From: Curtobacterium luteum
GTDB taxonomy: Bacteria > Actinomycetota > Actinomycetes > Actinomycetales > Microbacteriaceae
Direction of reading: 5' to 3'
Assembly (NCBI RefSeq): GCF_014646995.1
Contig: NZ_BMOI01000009.1
Location: 62,001 to 126,000 of the forward strand
Length of the DNA stretch: 64,000 nucleotides
Part shown: one piece after another, positions 20,383 to 30,970 of the stretch
How positions within the stretch are numbered: the first letter of the stretch is position 1
Layout of the letters: the number at the start of each line of letters is the position of its first letter
The notes under the pieces: model-generated
Databases searched by the model: none
The model's input: the letters and a program-made list of their open reading frames with translations, nothing else
What the model was told of the DNA's origin: nothing
Program-made: the position numbers and the translations under genes

Positions 20383-21515
20383 CGGCTGCACGCCGCACCG
20401 CGCAGCAGTACGACCCGCTCGGTGCGATGGGGTCGCGGCCGCTCGCCGTCGTGATCGGTGCCGCCGGCACGGTCTGGGCACTGCTGGTGTCGCTGTTCGA
20501 CCGCGACGTGGTCGGGAGCCCCGGCCTGAGCGCCCTCACCGTGCTGCTCGTCGCGGCCTCGGCGACCGTCGTGATCGCCGCGTCGAGTCCGTTCCGTGCG
20601 CCGTTCACCCGCGGGGCCTTCGTGGCGCACGTGGCGTTGCTGGCGACGGCCTCGGTGACGAGCGTCGCCGCCCAATGGGGCCCGGACCGCAACGCCCTCA
20701 ACGACTTCATGAGCCTGCTCACCGCGACCGGCATCGTGATGGTCGCTCCGTACCGGCCGTGGACCGACCTCGCCCTCGGCGGGCTGGTGCTCGCCGCGGT
20801 CGACGCGGCCGCCTGGGGCGTCGCTGCCGCGACCTTCCCGCACCAGGTCCCCGTGGCCGTCGCCGCTTTCCTGGCGGCAGCGCCGACGCTCGTGCTCACC
20901 GGGGCGTCGGCGGTCTTCGCGTGGACGTTCTCCGGGCTCGCCGAGCGGGTGCAGATCCGCGCCGGCTCGTACTCGGTCGAGCGGGCGGAACAGGACGGCA
21001 TCGCCGCGAACGTGCAGCGGGACCGTTCGACCCTGCTCGCCACCGAGGTCGCGCCGTTCTTCGCCGAGCTCCGCACCCGCGACGCGATCACCGACGCGGA
21101 CCGGGCGCGGGCGAGGGCCATCGCGGACACCCTCCGGCGCGGCATGGTGGCCGATGCGGACCGGACGTGGTTCGAGTACGCCGTCCGCGCCGAGGGCGGC
21201 GAACGAGCCGAGATCGACGACCCCGACGGACTGCTCGCGACCCTCGACGTCGACCAGCGGACCGTCGTGCGCACCTTCCTCCGCGCCGTGATGCGCGCTC
21301 CGGCCGTCGATCCGGCCGGCCTGGTCGTCCGGGCACGCGGGACGGCGGGGGAGCGGATCGAGGTCACCGTCGACGTCGTGGTCGCTGACTCCGACATCGG
21401 CATCCACCGCACCTTCGACCCGTACCTCGCGGTCCTCCGTGTCACGTTCCCCGACCTGGACGTCACCGTCCGGCCGTCCGCCCTCGCACTAAGGTTCTCG
21501 TATGACCAGCACTGA
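20379..21515 (+). CDS. Membrane protein resembling a degenerate histidine kinase
   Basis: A 378-aa protein with about six to seven hydrophobic segments (residues 20-190), a helical stretch containing LLATEVAPFFAELRTRD where a kinase would have its histidine, and a C-terminal block that keeps the outline of an ATPase fold but no G1 or G2 glycine motif. I see no HD phospho-acceptor. It starts at a GTG overlapping the kinase stop (GTGA), and its own end overlaps the response regulator by 14 bp. It may be a non-catalytic partner of the kinase; the kinase-like reading is inference. Confidence 0.7.
   Translation: MTAARRTAQQYDPLGAMGSRPLAVVIGAAGTVWALLVSLFDRDVVGSPGLSALTVLLVAASATVVIAASSPFRAPFTRGAFVAHVALLATASVTSVAAQWGPDRNALNDFMSLLTATGIVMVAPYRPWTDLALGGLVLAAVDAAAWGVAAATFPHQVPVAVAAFLAAAPTLVLTGASAVFAWTFSGLAERVQIRAGSYSVERAEQDGIAANVQRDRSTLLATEVAPFFAELRTRDAITDADRARARAIADTLRRGMVADADRTWFEYAVRAEGGERAEIDDPDGLLATLDVDQRTVVRTFLRAVMRAPAVDPAGLVVRARGTAGERIEVTVDVVVADSDIGIHRTFDPYLAVLRVTFPDLDVTVRPSALALRFSYDQH
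21490..21495 (+). promoter_or_regulatory. -10 TAAGGT, internal leaderless promoter of the response regulator
   Basis: TAAGGT lies within the last codons of the preceding gene, exactly 6 nt before the ATG at 21502. The regulator and tdk can therefore be expressed without the two membrane proteins. Confidence 0.55.
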
Positions 21516-22203
21516 CCCGAACCGGCTCTCGGAGGGCGGTCCCGTCCTCCCGACCCCGGGGACCCGCCGGGTGCGGTTGGCCATCCTCGACGACCACGAG
21601 GTCCTGCTCGACTCCCTCTCGAGCTGGATCGCCGTGAACGCGTTCGACTTCGACCTGGCCCTCACCGCACACACCTGGCTCGAGATGGTCCACAGCGACA
21701 GCTTCCCGACCGACCTCGTGTTCCTCGACTTCCAGCTCAAGGAGCCCGTGTCGATCGAGGCGCGTGTCCGGACCTGCCGTGCCGCCGGGGCGAAGGTCAT
21801 CGTCCTGTCGAGCGTCGACAGCCGCGAGTCCCGCGACCGTGCCCTCGCCGCCGGCGCCGCTGCTTTCCTGTCGAAGTCGCTGCCGATGCGCGAGGTCATG
21901 GACGTCGCCCGCGAGATCATGGGCGTCGCCCGCGAGACGCCGCCGCAGCGCGACTGGCGGCCGCTCCCGACCGGCGCGAGTGCGCACCAGCGGCCGAAGC
22001 TCAGCCACGGTGAGGAAGAGGCACTCCGGCTCTACGTGTCCGGCTACTCGACGAACGAGGTCGCTGCGCAGATGAACGTGCAGTACGAGACCGCGAAGAC
22101 CTACCTGCGGCGCGTCCGTGAGAAGTACAGCAAGGTCGGTCGTCCCGCGTCGAAGAAGTCCGACCTCATCCGTCGTGCGGCGGAGGACGGGTTCCTCGCG
22201 TAG
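21502..22203 (+). CDS. Response regulator, NarL/LuxR type
   Basis: A 233-aa DNA-binding regulator. The receiver has the acidic pair in AILDDHE, the phospho-acceptor aspartate in LVFLDFQ, the switch serine in VLSSVDS and the lysine in FLSKSLP. The C-terminal LuxR-type HTH covers about residues 170-233 (GYSTNEVAAQMNVQYETAKTY). It overlaps the preceding membrane gene and its TAG shares a base with the GTG of tdk. It is presumably phosphorylated by the kinase at 19021. Confidence 0.88.
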   Translation: MTSTDPNRLSEGGPVLPTPGTRRVRLAILDDHEVLLDSLSSWIAVNAFDFDLALTAHTWLEMVHSDSFPTDLVFLDFQLKEPVSIEARVRTCRAAGAKVIVLSSVDSRESRDRALAAGAAAFLSKSLPMREVMDVAREIMGVARETPPQRDWRPLPTGASAHQRPKLSHGEEEALRLYVSGYSTNEVAAQMNVQYETAKTYLRRVREKYSKVGRPASKKSDLIRRAAEDGFLA

Positions 22204-22829
22204 TGGCGAAGCTCTACTTCCGCTACGGCGCGATGAACAGCGGCAAGAGCACCGGGCTGCTGCAGGCGGCGTACAACTACGAGGAGCGCGGGCAGCGGGT
22301 CCTGCTCGCCAAGCCGGAGGTCGACACCAAGGGCGACCACGAGATCGTGTCCCGACTCGGCGTCACCCGGTCGGTCGACGTGGTCTTCGCGCCGTCCGAC
22401 GACGTCCGGGCGGCCGTCACCGCAGCCGGGTCGACCGATCCGGCGTCGGCCGGTCTCGACGGCATGGTGCGCCCGGTGAGCTGCGTGCTCGTCGACGAGG
22501 CACAGTTCCTCACGCCGAAGCAGGTCGACGACCTCCTGCGCGTCGCGGTCCTCGACGGCATCCCGGTGCTCGCGTACGGCATCCGCACCGACTTCCGGAC
22601 CGAGGCCTTCCCGGGCAGCGCCCGGCTGCTCGAGATCGCGCACTCCCTCGAGGAGCTCAAGACGATCTGCCGCTGCGGTCGCAAGGCGGTCTTCAACGCG
22701 CGCCGCATCGACGATCGCTTCGTCTTCGACGGCTCCCAGGTGGCGATCGACGGCGAGGACGTCACGTACGAGTCGCTCTGCGCGAACTGCTACCTCACGG
22801 AGTCCGGCGGGCACCTCGACGGCGACTGA
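22203..22829 (+). CDS. tdk: Thymidine kinase
   Basis: A 208-aa type II thymidine kinase of the salvage pathway. The P-loop GAMNSGKST is at residues 9-17, the Walker B-like VDEAQF follows near 98, and two cysteine pairs (CRCG and CANC) form the zinc lasso. The GTG start overlaps the stop of the response regulator (TAGTG), so translation is coupled to a two-component gene, which is unusual. A palindromic terminator follows. Confidence 0.94.
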   Translation: MAKLYFRYGAMNSGKSTGLLQAAYNYEERGQRVLLAKPEVDTKGDHEIVSRLGVTRSVDVVFAPSDDVRAAVTAAGSTDPASAGLDGMVRPVSCVLVDEAQFLTPKQVDDLLRVAVLDGIPVLAYGIRTDFRTEAFPGSARLLEIAHSLEELKTICRCGRKAVFNARRIDDRFVFDGSQVAIDGEDVTYESLCANCYLTESGGHLDGD

Positions 22830-22852
22830 CGGTCGCCACCGGCACACGGCAA

Positions 22853-22911
22853 CCCCCGACGGCCTGGAGGCCCGTGACGGGCCCGCCCCGCGCCTCCAGG
22901 CCGTCAGGGGG
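22853..22911. terminator. Long GGAGGC-family hairpin after tdk
   Basis: GACGGCCTGGAGGC and GCCTCCAGGCCGTC pair, extended outward by C-runs against G-runs. It closes the kinase-regulator-tdk unit. Confidence 0.7.
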
Positions 22912-22949
22912 TGCGGAATGCACGTCGGCCGGCCACTGTTGGTGACCAC

Positions 22950-23990
22950 ATGAGCGACGCTTCCGTGCACCTGTCCGTCCTCGACCTGGCCACGCGTGAG
23001 TACGGCCAGTCCAACACCGAGGCCCTGCAGGGCTCGATCGACATGGCGGTGCACGCCGAGCAGCTTGGCTACGAGCGCATCTGGGTCGCCGAGCACCACG
23101 GGATGCCGGGCATCACCTCGTCCGCGCCCGCCGTGCTGCTGAGCGCCGTCGGGGCAGCCACCTCGACCATCCGCATCGGTTCCGGCGGGGTCATGCTGCC
23201 GAACCACGCACCGCTCGTCGTCGCCGAGCAGTTCGGGACGCTCCGTGCGCTGTACGGCGACCGGGTCGACCTCGGCATCGGCCGTGCACCCGGGACCGAC
23301 GGTGCGACGGCGATGGCGCTCCGCCGCACCGACCGCCTCGACGTCGACGGCTTCCCGCAGCAGCTCGCGGACCTCATCGGTTTCTTCACCGGCATGGAGG
23401 CGTCGAACCCGCTCTCGCGCATCCGCGCAGTGCCCGGCTACGGTGACGTGCCGGAGTTCTGGCTGCTCGGTTCCTCGGGCTACAGCGCGCAGGTCGCCGG
23501 TGCGCTCGGTGTCTCGTTCGCGTTCGCGCACCACTTCGCGTCCGACAACACCGAGGCAGCACTCGCGCTGTACCGCGACTCGTTCCGGCCGTCGCGTTTC
23601 CGCCAGACCCCGAACGCGCTGATCGGCGTGCAGGTCGTCACCGACGAGGACCCGGCCGTGATCGCGGAGCAGAGCGCGCCGGGCATGATCTCGTTCATCC
23701 GGATGCGGCAGGGTGCCAAGCCCGAGCCGGTGTCGATGGAGGAGGCTCGTGCGTACGAGTTCTCCGACCTCGAGCGACGCTTCATCGAGGCGCGGACCGC
23801 TCGCCAGGCCTACGGCACCGCGGACGAGGTGGCGGCGAAGATCAACGCGCTCGTCGAGTCGACCGGTGCCGATGGTGTGATCGTCGCTCCGGGGGCGGCG
23901 CAGGCGCGCTACCGGCACCAGGCGCTCGACGTCGTGGCGCAGTTGCACGCCGAGGGGCGGCTCGTGCCGGCGGGTGCCGCGGTGGCGTGA
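22950..23990 (+). CDS. LLM-class flavin-dependent oxidoreductase (luciferase-like)
   Basis: A 346-aa TIM-barrel enzyme using reduced flavin. The stretch GYERIWVAEHHGMPG near residue 35 and LGIGRAPGTDG near 108 are typical of the group with MsnO8-like annotation. The ATG at 22950 is preceded only by a weak GGTGA; an upstream in-frame ATG at 22911 lies inside the terminator and is less likely. No linked pathway gene identifies the substrate. Confidence 0.88.
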   Translation: MSDASVHLSVLDLATREYGQSNTEALQGSIDMAVHAEQLGYERIWVAEHHGMPGITSSAPAVLLSAVGAATSTIRIGSGGVMLPNHAPLVVAEQFGTLRALYGDRVDLGIGRAPGTDGATAMALRRTDRLDVDGFPQQLADLIGFFTGMEASNPLSRIRAVPGYGDVPEFWLLGSSGYSAQVAGALGVSFAFAHHFASDNTEAALALYRDSFRPSRFRQTPNALIGVQVVTDEDPAVIAEQSAPGMISFIRMRQGAKPEPVSMEEARAYEFSDLERRFIEARTARQAYGTADEVAAKINALVESTGADGVIVAPGAAQARYRHQALDVVAQLHAEGRLVPAGAAVA

Positions 23991-24309
23991 CGCCGACGCA
24001 CGCTCGGCCGAGGCGCGAGCCGCTCAGCCCGTCGAGGTTCCAGGACGCTGGAGTCTCGGCGGGCTTCGTCGTCGGGGAGGGAGACCTCGGGCCGGAGCAC
24101 TGTGGGCGGTGGTGGCCGGTCGCGACACCCCGTCTTCCGGGCGTCGAGCGGTCACGAGGTGTCGCTCCAGACGGCGCACAGCGACGATTCACGACCATTC
24201 GCCGACGGGCACGCGGGGTGTCGTGCCCCTTCGTTGAGTCCGACCGGCGGACGAGCTCGCTCGAGGGAACGCGGGGCTCCGGAGGAACGCGGGGCTCCGG
24301 GGAACGAGG
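23991..24309. other. Intergenic stretch, no gene seen
   Basis: I find no credible coding sequence between the LLM enzyme and tRNA-Pro. The only structure noted is an 18-bp direct repeat, GGAACGCGGGGCTCCGGA, in two adjacent copies at 24266-24301. Confidence 0.6.
24266..24301. repeat. Two adjacent copies of an 18-bp unit
   Basis: The second copy differs from the first only in its last base. Confidence 0.8.
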
Positions 24310-24337
24310 AAGGCCCTGGTCGTCTGACCAGGGCCTT
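24310..24337 (-). terminator. Terminator hairpin downstream of tRNA-Pro
   Basis: AAGGCCCTGGTC and GACCAGGGCCTT form a perfect 12-bp stem with a 4-nt loop just past the tRNA 3' end. Confidence 0.75.
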
Positions 24338-24340
24338 GCT

Positions 24341-24415
<75 letters not shown>

Positions 24416-24516
24416 CGGTGTGATCACTCCGAACCGGAGCAACCCCAGAAGTCTACCGGATGATCGAGGGTGCTCACGACCATCTCGACAACTCCCGGGC
24501 GCGTCGCCACGGCGGC

Positions 24517-25476
24517 TCAGTCGACGCGGGCGGTGAGGGTCACGACGACGGCCTCGGGGCGGCAGGAGAACCGCACAGGGGCGTAGATCGACGTCCCGAG
24601 CCCGGCCGAGATCTCGAGCCAGGACCAGTGGTTGCGGTGCTCCCACTTGTGCAGCCCGCTGACGTAGCGGCGGGGGAGGTCGCAGTTCGTGACGAGCGCG
24701 CCGACGCCCGGCACCTGGACCTGGCCACCGTGCGTGTGGCCGGCGAAGATGACGTCGGCACCCTGGGTCACGAAGGCGTCGAGGACACGGCGGTACGGCG
24801 CGTGGGTGATCCCGAGGGAGACCGGCGCGGGGCCGTCCTCGTCCGCGGACCACGGCACGTCGCTGCGCATCTCGTCGACGTTCGTCGGCAGGAGGTCGAG
24901 GCGGTCCCAGTCGCGGTGCGCGTCCGACGTCCCGAAGAGCTCCAGGCGCGAGCCACGGAGTTCGATCGCATGTGCCTTGTCGTTCACGTCGAGCCACCCG
25001 AGCGACTCGAAGAACGCCGTCTGGCGGTCGATGTCGAGCTCCACGGGGCGGGCGCCCCCGCTGCCGTGCGCGCTCGGACCCGTGAAGTACTTGAACGGGT
25101 TCCGGGGCGTCGGGCCGTAGAAGTCGTTCGAGCCGTACGCGAAGGCGCCCGGGACGCCCCGGAAGGGCTCGAGCGCATACTCGACGGCGGAGTTCGCGGT
25201 GACGTGGCCGAGGTTGTCGCCGGTGTTCACCACGAAGTCGGGCTCCACCAGGCTGAGGTTGCGCAGCCACTGCTGCTTGTCCGACTGCCACGGCGCCATG
25301 TGGATGTCGGAGAGGTGCAGCACGACGATGTCGCGAGAGCCCGGCGCGAGCACCGGGACCGTCTCCCACCGGATGCCGAAGCGACGGCGCTCGACGAGGG
25401 AGCCCCACGCCGCAGCGCCGGCTCCGACGGCCGCGCCCGCTGCGAGGACCCCGAGCGAGGCGCGGCCGCGCGTCAC
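24517..25476 (-). CDS. Metallophosphoesterase, membrane-anchored calcineurin-like
   Basis: A 319-aa two-metal phosphoesterase with one N-terminal hydrophobic segment (about residues 8-25). Metal-ligand motifs are LSDIH at 55-59, NTGDNLG, and GHTHGGQ. The usual GNH(D/E) motif appears as GSNDFYG. The GTG at 25476 overlaps the stop of the PBP gene (GTGA), so the two are coupled; the same PBP-phosphoesterase pair occurs in mycobacteria (ponA2-Rv3683). The substrate is unknown, perhaps a cell-wall or lipid phosphate. Confidence 0.88.
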   Translation of the reverse strand: MTRGRASLGVLAAGAAVGAGAAAWGSLVERRRFGIRWETVPVLAPGSRDIVVLHLSDIHMAPWQSDKQQWLRNLSLVEPDFVVNTGDNLGHVTANSAVEYALEPFRGVPGAFAYGSNDFYGPTPRNPFKYFTGPSAHGSGGARPVELDIDRQTAFFESLGWLDVNDKAHAIELRGSRLELFGTSDAHRDWDRLDLLPTNVDEMRSDVPWSADEDGPAPVSLGITHAPYRRVLDAFVTQGADVIFAGHTHGGQVQVPGVGALVTNCDLPRRYVSGLHKWEHRNHWSWLEISAGLGTSIYAPVRFSCRPEAVVVTLTARVD

Positions 25477-28031
25477 TTGCAGTCCTTCGGAGCCTTGCCG
25501 TCCTTCGTGCCGTACAGCTTGACCGTCACCGCGGTGTCCTTGCCCACCGTGGCGTCGGCGGCCGGGTCGGTCGAGGCGACCTTGCACTGCTGGGAACCGC
25601 TGCCGCGCTCGTACTGGTCGGAGATGGTGATGTTCGTCAGACCCGCCGACTCAAGCTCGGACCGTGCGCTGCCGACGTTCTTGCCGGTCACGTTCGGCAT
25701 CGAGGCCTGCGAGCCGTCGGTCGTGTACACCGTGACGCTCGCGCCCTGGGAGAGGTAGGACCCTGCGGCGGGCGAGGTCTTGAGCACGCTGCCCGCGGTC
25801 CCGGGGCCGGGCTGGGTGCCGCCGTCCACGTACGTGAAGCCTGCCGAGGCGAGGGTCGACCGTGCCTCGTCCGGGCTCTTGCCCGCGAGGTTCGGCAGCT
25901 GGACGCTGTTGCCCCGGATCGCCGTCGACGACGGGTCCGTGAAGGCGCCGCCGGGGTAGGCCGCGTTGACCGGGGTCTGCGCCTGGCGCCACACGTCAGC
26001 ACGCACGCCGGCGTAGGTGCCGTTCACGCCGTTGCTGTAGTGACGGAGGTTGAGCTTCTTGCCGTCGGTGTTGCCCTGCCAGTAGGCGGTGGCCACCTTG
26101 GTCGAAGCGCCGACGAGCCAGATCTGCTCGGCTTCGTCGGTCGTACCCGTCTTGGCGAACATCTGGGTGCCGTCGGCGGTCTGTGCACCGCGGGCGGTAC
26201 CGCTCGTGATCGTCTGCTTCATCGCGTAGACCGCGGTCTGCGCGACGGCAGGGTCGACCGCCTGGGAGCAGTCCTTGGCCTGGCCGCCCAGCTTCTTGCC
26301 CGAGGCGTCCGTCACCTGGTCGATCGCGATCGGAGCGCAGAACGTGCCGTTGTTCGCGATGCCGGCGTACGCGGCAGCCATCGTGAGCGGCGCGATCTCG
26401 TTCGTCCCGAGGATGAAGGAGGGGTACGTGTTGAGCGGGTTCGCGTCGGCGCGGTGCACGCCGAAGTTCTTCGCCATGGTCTCGATGTCGCAGAGGTCGA
26501 GCTTCTGCGCCATCGAGGCGAACGCACCGTTGATCGAGCCCGCGGTGGCGCCGATGACGCTGTAGTTGCCGTTCTCGCCGGGGGAGTCGTTCGAGACGTC
26601 GAACTGCGTGTAGTCGGGCTGACCACACTTGGTCCACGGCGACACGACGCGCGCGGTGCCGTTGACGGTCTCGTTCAGGCCGTGGCCCGCCTTGATCCAG
26701 TCGAGGAGCGTGAACGCCTTGAACGTCGAACCGGTCTGGAACCCTCTCGCCCCGCCGTACTTGTAGTCGACCGAGTAGTTCAGCGAGGTCGACGTGGGTG
26801 CGGACTTCAGGGCCTCGTCGAAGTCCTTGTTCTGCGCCATCGTCAGGATGCGACCCGTACCGACCTCGACCGAATCGAGCGTCGCGCCGAGGGCGATCTG
26901 CGTCTCCGCCTTGTTGTCGTACGTGTTGAGGATCTGCTTCTGCTGCGCGTTCAGGCCGATGTCGAGCGTCGTCTGGATCTTGTACCCGCCGTTGCGCCAG
27001 GCCGCCGCACGCTCCTTCGCCGTCGCACCGAGCTGCGACATCTCCTTGACGACCTTGACCGCGTAGTCGCAGAAGAACTGCGAGCCGTCACCGACGGAGG
27101 CCCGGCACCCCTGCGTCGGCTGGGTCAGGTGCACGTAGTCGGCCGGCTTGCTCAGCCGCGCCTTGCGGTACTCGTCCTCGGTGATGTGCTTCTGCGCGTA
27201 CATCGAGCGGAGGATGACGTTGCGACGAGCGACGTTGGCGTCGTAGTTCTTCGGCGTCGACAGGTTGCGCGTGTTCGGCGACTGCACGATCGCGAGGATC
27301 GAGGCCGCCTCGGCCGGGGTCAGCTCGGTCGCCGACTTGTTGAAGTAGTGCTGCGCCGCCGCCTGCACGCCGTAGGTCTGGTCGCCGAAGTAGGCGATGT
27401 TCAGGTAGGCGGTGAGGATGTCCTTCTTGGAGTACTTCTTCGCAAGCCCGATGGCGAGCTTCATCTCCTCGAGCTTGCGGGGGATGCTCGTCTCGGTGGC
27501 CGCGTTGTAGGCCTTGAGGCGCGCCTTCTCGGTGGGGAGCTCGAGCGCCTGCTGCATCTTGATGTTGCGGACCAGCTGCATGGTCAGCGTCGACCCGCCG
27601 CCGGACTCGCCCAGACCGCCGGCGAGGCTGCCGACGCCCGCGCGCACGAGCGACGTCATGTCGACGCCGCCGTGCTCGAAGAACCGCTTGTCCTCGCCGT
27701 CGATGGCAGCGTTCTTCAGGTTGTCGCTGATCTGGTCGAACTTGAGTTCCTGACGGTTCTGGTCGTACACCGTCGCGAAGTGCACGCTCTTGCTGCCCTG
27801 GTAGGCGTAGAGCTCGTTGCGCTGCGGGAGGTCACCGATCTCGATGTACTCCGGGAGCGACTCGAAGACGCCGATCGTCGAGGTCGTGGTCACACCGGCC
27901 ACCGCGATCGCAGGCGTCACTCCGATCGTCACGAGGAGGCCAGCGAGCACGCTGAAGCCGACGAATCCGATGAAGGCACCGACTGCGGAGACTGGTTTGG
28001 TCCGCGAAGCAGACGTCTTCTGGGCAGACAT
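25473..28031 (-). CDS. Bifunctional class A penicillin-binding protein with PASTA domains
   Basis: An 852-aa peptidoglycan synthase. It has a short cytoplasmic leader, a transmembrane helix at about 17-45, a transglycosylase domain with EDKRFFEHGGVD near 117, and a transpeptidase domain with the SxxK serine in TGSTFK near 436, SxN near 500 and KTG near 629. Two PASTA-like repeats span about 710-850. The ATG at 28031 is preceded by TAGGCT at 7 nt, so a leaderless start is preferred over an upstream ATG. The mycobacterial counterpart is ponA2. Confidence 0.93.
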   Translation of the reverse strand: MSAQKTSASRTKPVSAVGAFIGFVGFSVLAGLLVTIGVTPAIAVAGVTTTSTIGVFESLPEYIEIGDLPQRNELYAYQGSKSVHFATVYDQNRQELKFDQISDNLKNAAIDGEDKRFFEHGGVDMTSLVRAGVGSLAGGLGESGGGSTLTMQLVRNIKMQQALELPTEKARLKAYNAATETSIPRKLEEMKLAIGLAKKYSKKDILTAYLNIAYFGDQTYGVQAAAQHYFNKSATELTPAEAASILAIVQSPNTRNLSTPKNYDANVARRNVILRSMYAQKHITEDEYRKARLSKPADYVHLTQPTQGCRASVGDGSQFFCDYAVKVVKEMSQLGATAKERAAAWRNGGYKIQTTLDIGLNAQQKQILNTYDNKAETQIALGATLDSVEVGTGRILTMAQNKDFDEALKSAPTSTSLNYSVDYKYGGARGFQTGSTFKAFTLLDWIKAGHGLNETVNGTARVVSPWTKCGQPDYTQFDVSNDSPGENGNYSVIGATAGSINGAFASMAQKLDLCDIETMAKNFGVHRADANPLNTYPSFILGTNEIAPLTMAAAYAGIANNGTFCAPIAIDQVTDASGKKLGGQAKDCSQAVDPAVAQTAVYAMKQTITSGTARGAQTADGTQMFAKTGTTDEAEQIWLVGASTKVATAYWQGNTDGKKLNLRHYSNGVNGTYAGVRADVWRQAQTPVNAAYPGGAFTDPSSTAIRGNSVQLPNLAGKSPDEARSTLASAGFTYVDGGTQPGPGTAGSVLKTSPAAGSYLSQGASVTVYTTDGSQASMPNVTGKNVGSARSELESAGLTNITISDQYERGSGSQQCKVASTDPAADATVGKDTAVTVKLYGTKDGKAPKDCK

Positions 28032-28038
28032 AGGATGC

Positions 28039-28044
28039 AGCCTA
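28039..28044 (-). promoter_or_regulatory. -10 TAGGCT, leaderless promoter of the PBP gene
   Basis: On the minus strand TAGGCT is followed by 7 nt and the ATG at 28031. Confidence 0.6.
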
Positions 28045-28081
28045 AACGACACCGCCGACTGAAAGGCTGGCAAGGAACCGC

Positions 28082-28240
28082 ATGAGCCGCTGGGAATACC
28101 TCACGACGCCGTTGATCATCCACAACACCACGGCGATCCTCAACAACTTCGGCGACGAGGGCTGGGAACTCGTCCAGGTCGTCACCGGTCCCGAGGGCGG
28201 ACTCGTCGCCTACCTCAAGCGTCCCAAGGCCGACGCATGA
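28082..28240 (+). CDS. Small DUF4177-like protein
   Basis: A 52-aa protein beginning MSRWEYLTTPLIIHNTTAIL with the core GDEGWELVQVV and ending YLKRPKADA, which resembles DUF4177. AAGGAA precedes the ATG. Its ATGA stop-start overlap with the RidA gene indicates coupled translation. The mycobacterial ponA2 region has a comparable small gene next to a RidA homologue. Function is unknown. Confidence 0.8.
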   Translation: MSRWEYLTTPLIIHNTTAILNNFGDEGWELVQVVTGPEGGLVAYLKRPKADA

Positions 28241-28698
28241 CCGTCTCGGACCGTCTCGCCGAGCTCGGACTCGCGATCCCGTCCGTCGCGGCCCCGGTCG
28301 CTGCCTACGTACCGGCGGTCGTGACCGGCCGGTACGTGTACACCGCCGGTCAGCTGCCCTTCGTCGACGGCGCGCTGTCGGTCACGGGCAAGGTCGGTGC
28401 CGTTGTCGACCCGGAGACCGCCGCCGGCCAGGCCCGGACGGCGGCGCTCAACGCGCTCGCGGCCGTCGAGTCGGTCGCCGGCTCGCTCGACCGCGTCGCA
28501 CGGGTCGTCAAGGTGACGGTCTTCGTCGCGTCGGACCCGTCCTTCACGGGGCAGCCGGCCGTCGCGAACGGCGCCTCCACGCTCGTCGGCGAGGTCTTCG
28601 GCGACGCCGGCGTCCACGCGCGCAGCGCGGTGGGCGTCGCGGTCCTGCCGCTGGACGCGCCGGTCGAGGTCGAGCTGGTGGTGGAGCTGACCGACTGA
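28237..28698 (+). CDS. RidA family protein
   Basis: A 153-aa protein of the RidA (YjgF/YER057c) superfamily, whose best-known members deaminate reactive enamines and imines. The segments YTAGQLPFVDG and VKVTVFVASDPSF match the fold, but the arginine of proven deaminases is not clearly placed, so activity is uncertain. It overlaps the DUF4177-like gene by ATGA and ends at a convergent terminator shared with acs. Confidence 0.85.
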   Translation: MTVSDRLAELGLAIPSVAAPVAAYVPAVVTGRYVYTAGQLPFVDGALSVTGKVGAVVDPETAAGQARTAALNALAAVESVAGSLDRVARVVKVTVFVASDPSFTGQPAVANGASTLVGEVFGDAGVHARSAVGVAVLPLDAPVEVELVVELTD

Positions 28699-28725
28699 CG
28701 GACCGTCAGCGGCGCACGTCACGCG

Positions 28726-28763
28726 AGCCGCGCCTCCAGGCAGGTCCGCCGGGAGGCGCGGCT
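28726..28763. terminator. GGAGGC-family hairpin between RidA gene and acs
   Basis: AGCCGCGCCTCC and GGAGGCGCGGCT are perfect 12-bp arms around a 14-nt loop, in a convergent gap, so it can stop transcription from both sides. Confidence 0.75.
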
Positions 28764-28776
28764 TGCGTCGTTCCTG

Positions 28777-30732
<1,956 letters not shown>

Positions 30733-30858
30733 CGGTGTCCTTTCGCGTCGTGCTGGTGCTCGCCGGGGCGAGGCGCCGTGGGCAGCAACCGGAGACTACC
30801 CCCGACCGGTTGCGGCCGGTCGTCGTGTCGGGGTTGCCGAGCAGGGGTGTTCGTGGGG

Positions 30859-30864
30859 TACAGT
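30859..30864 (+). promoter_or_regulatory. -10 TACAGT of the 6C RNA
   Basis: TACAGT with a TTGCCG 19 bp upstream predicts initiation near 30871, just before the first stem of the RNA. Confidence 0.55.
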
Positions 30865-30870
30865 GTTCAT

Positions 30871-30970
30871 CGCCGGACTCGTTTCCGGTGGCGTCGGCCG
30901 TGATTCCCCCCAATCCGCCGGTGTCCAGGCGGCACCCGTTCCCCCCAACAGGTGCCGCCTCTTCTTTTCT
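30871..30970 (+). ncRNA. 6C small RNA
   Basis: About 100 nt with two stems whose loops each contain six consecutive cytosines. Stem 1 pairs CCGGTGG with CCGCCGG; stem 2 pairs AGGCGGCACC (30927-30936) with GGTGCCGCCT (30951-30960) around CGTTCCCCCCAACA. It ends in CTTCTTTTCT, the clearest T-rich intrinsic terminator in the window. The actinobacterial 6C RNA (B11 in mycobacteria) has this fold and is likewise found near a Tad locus. Confidence 0.85.
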
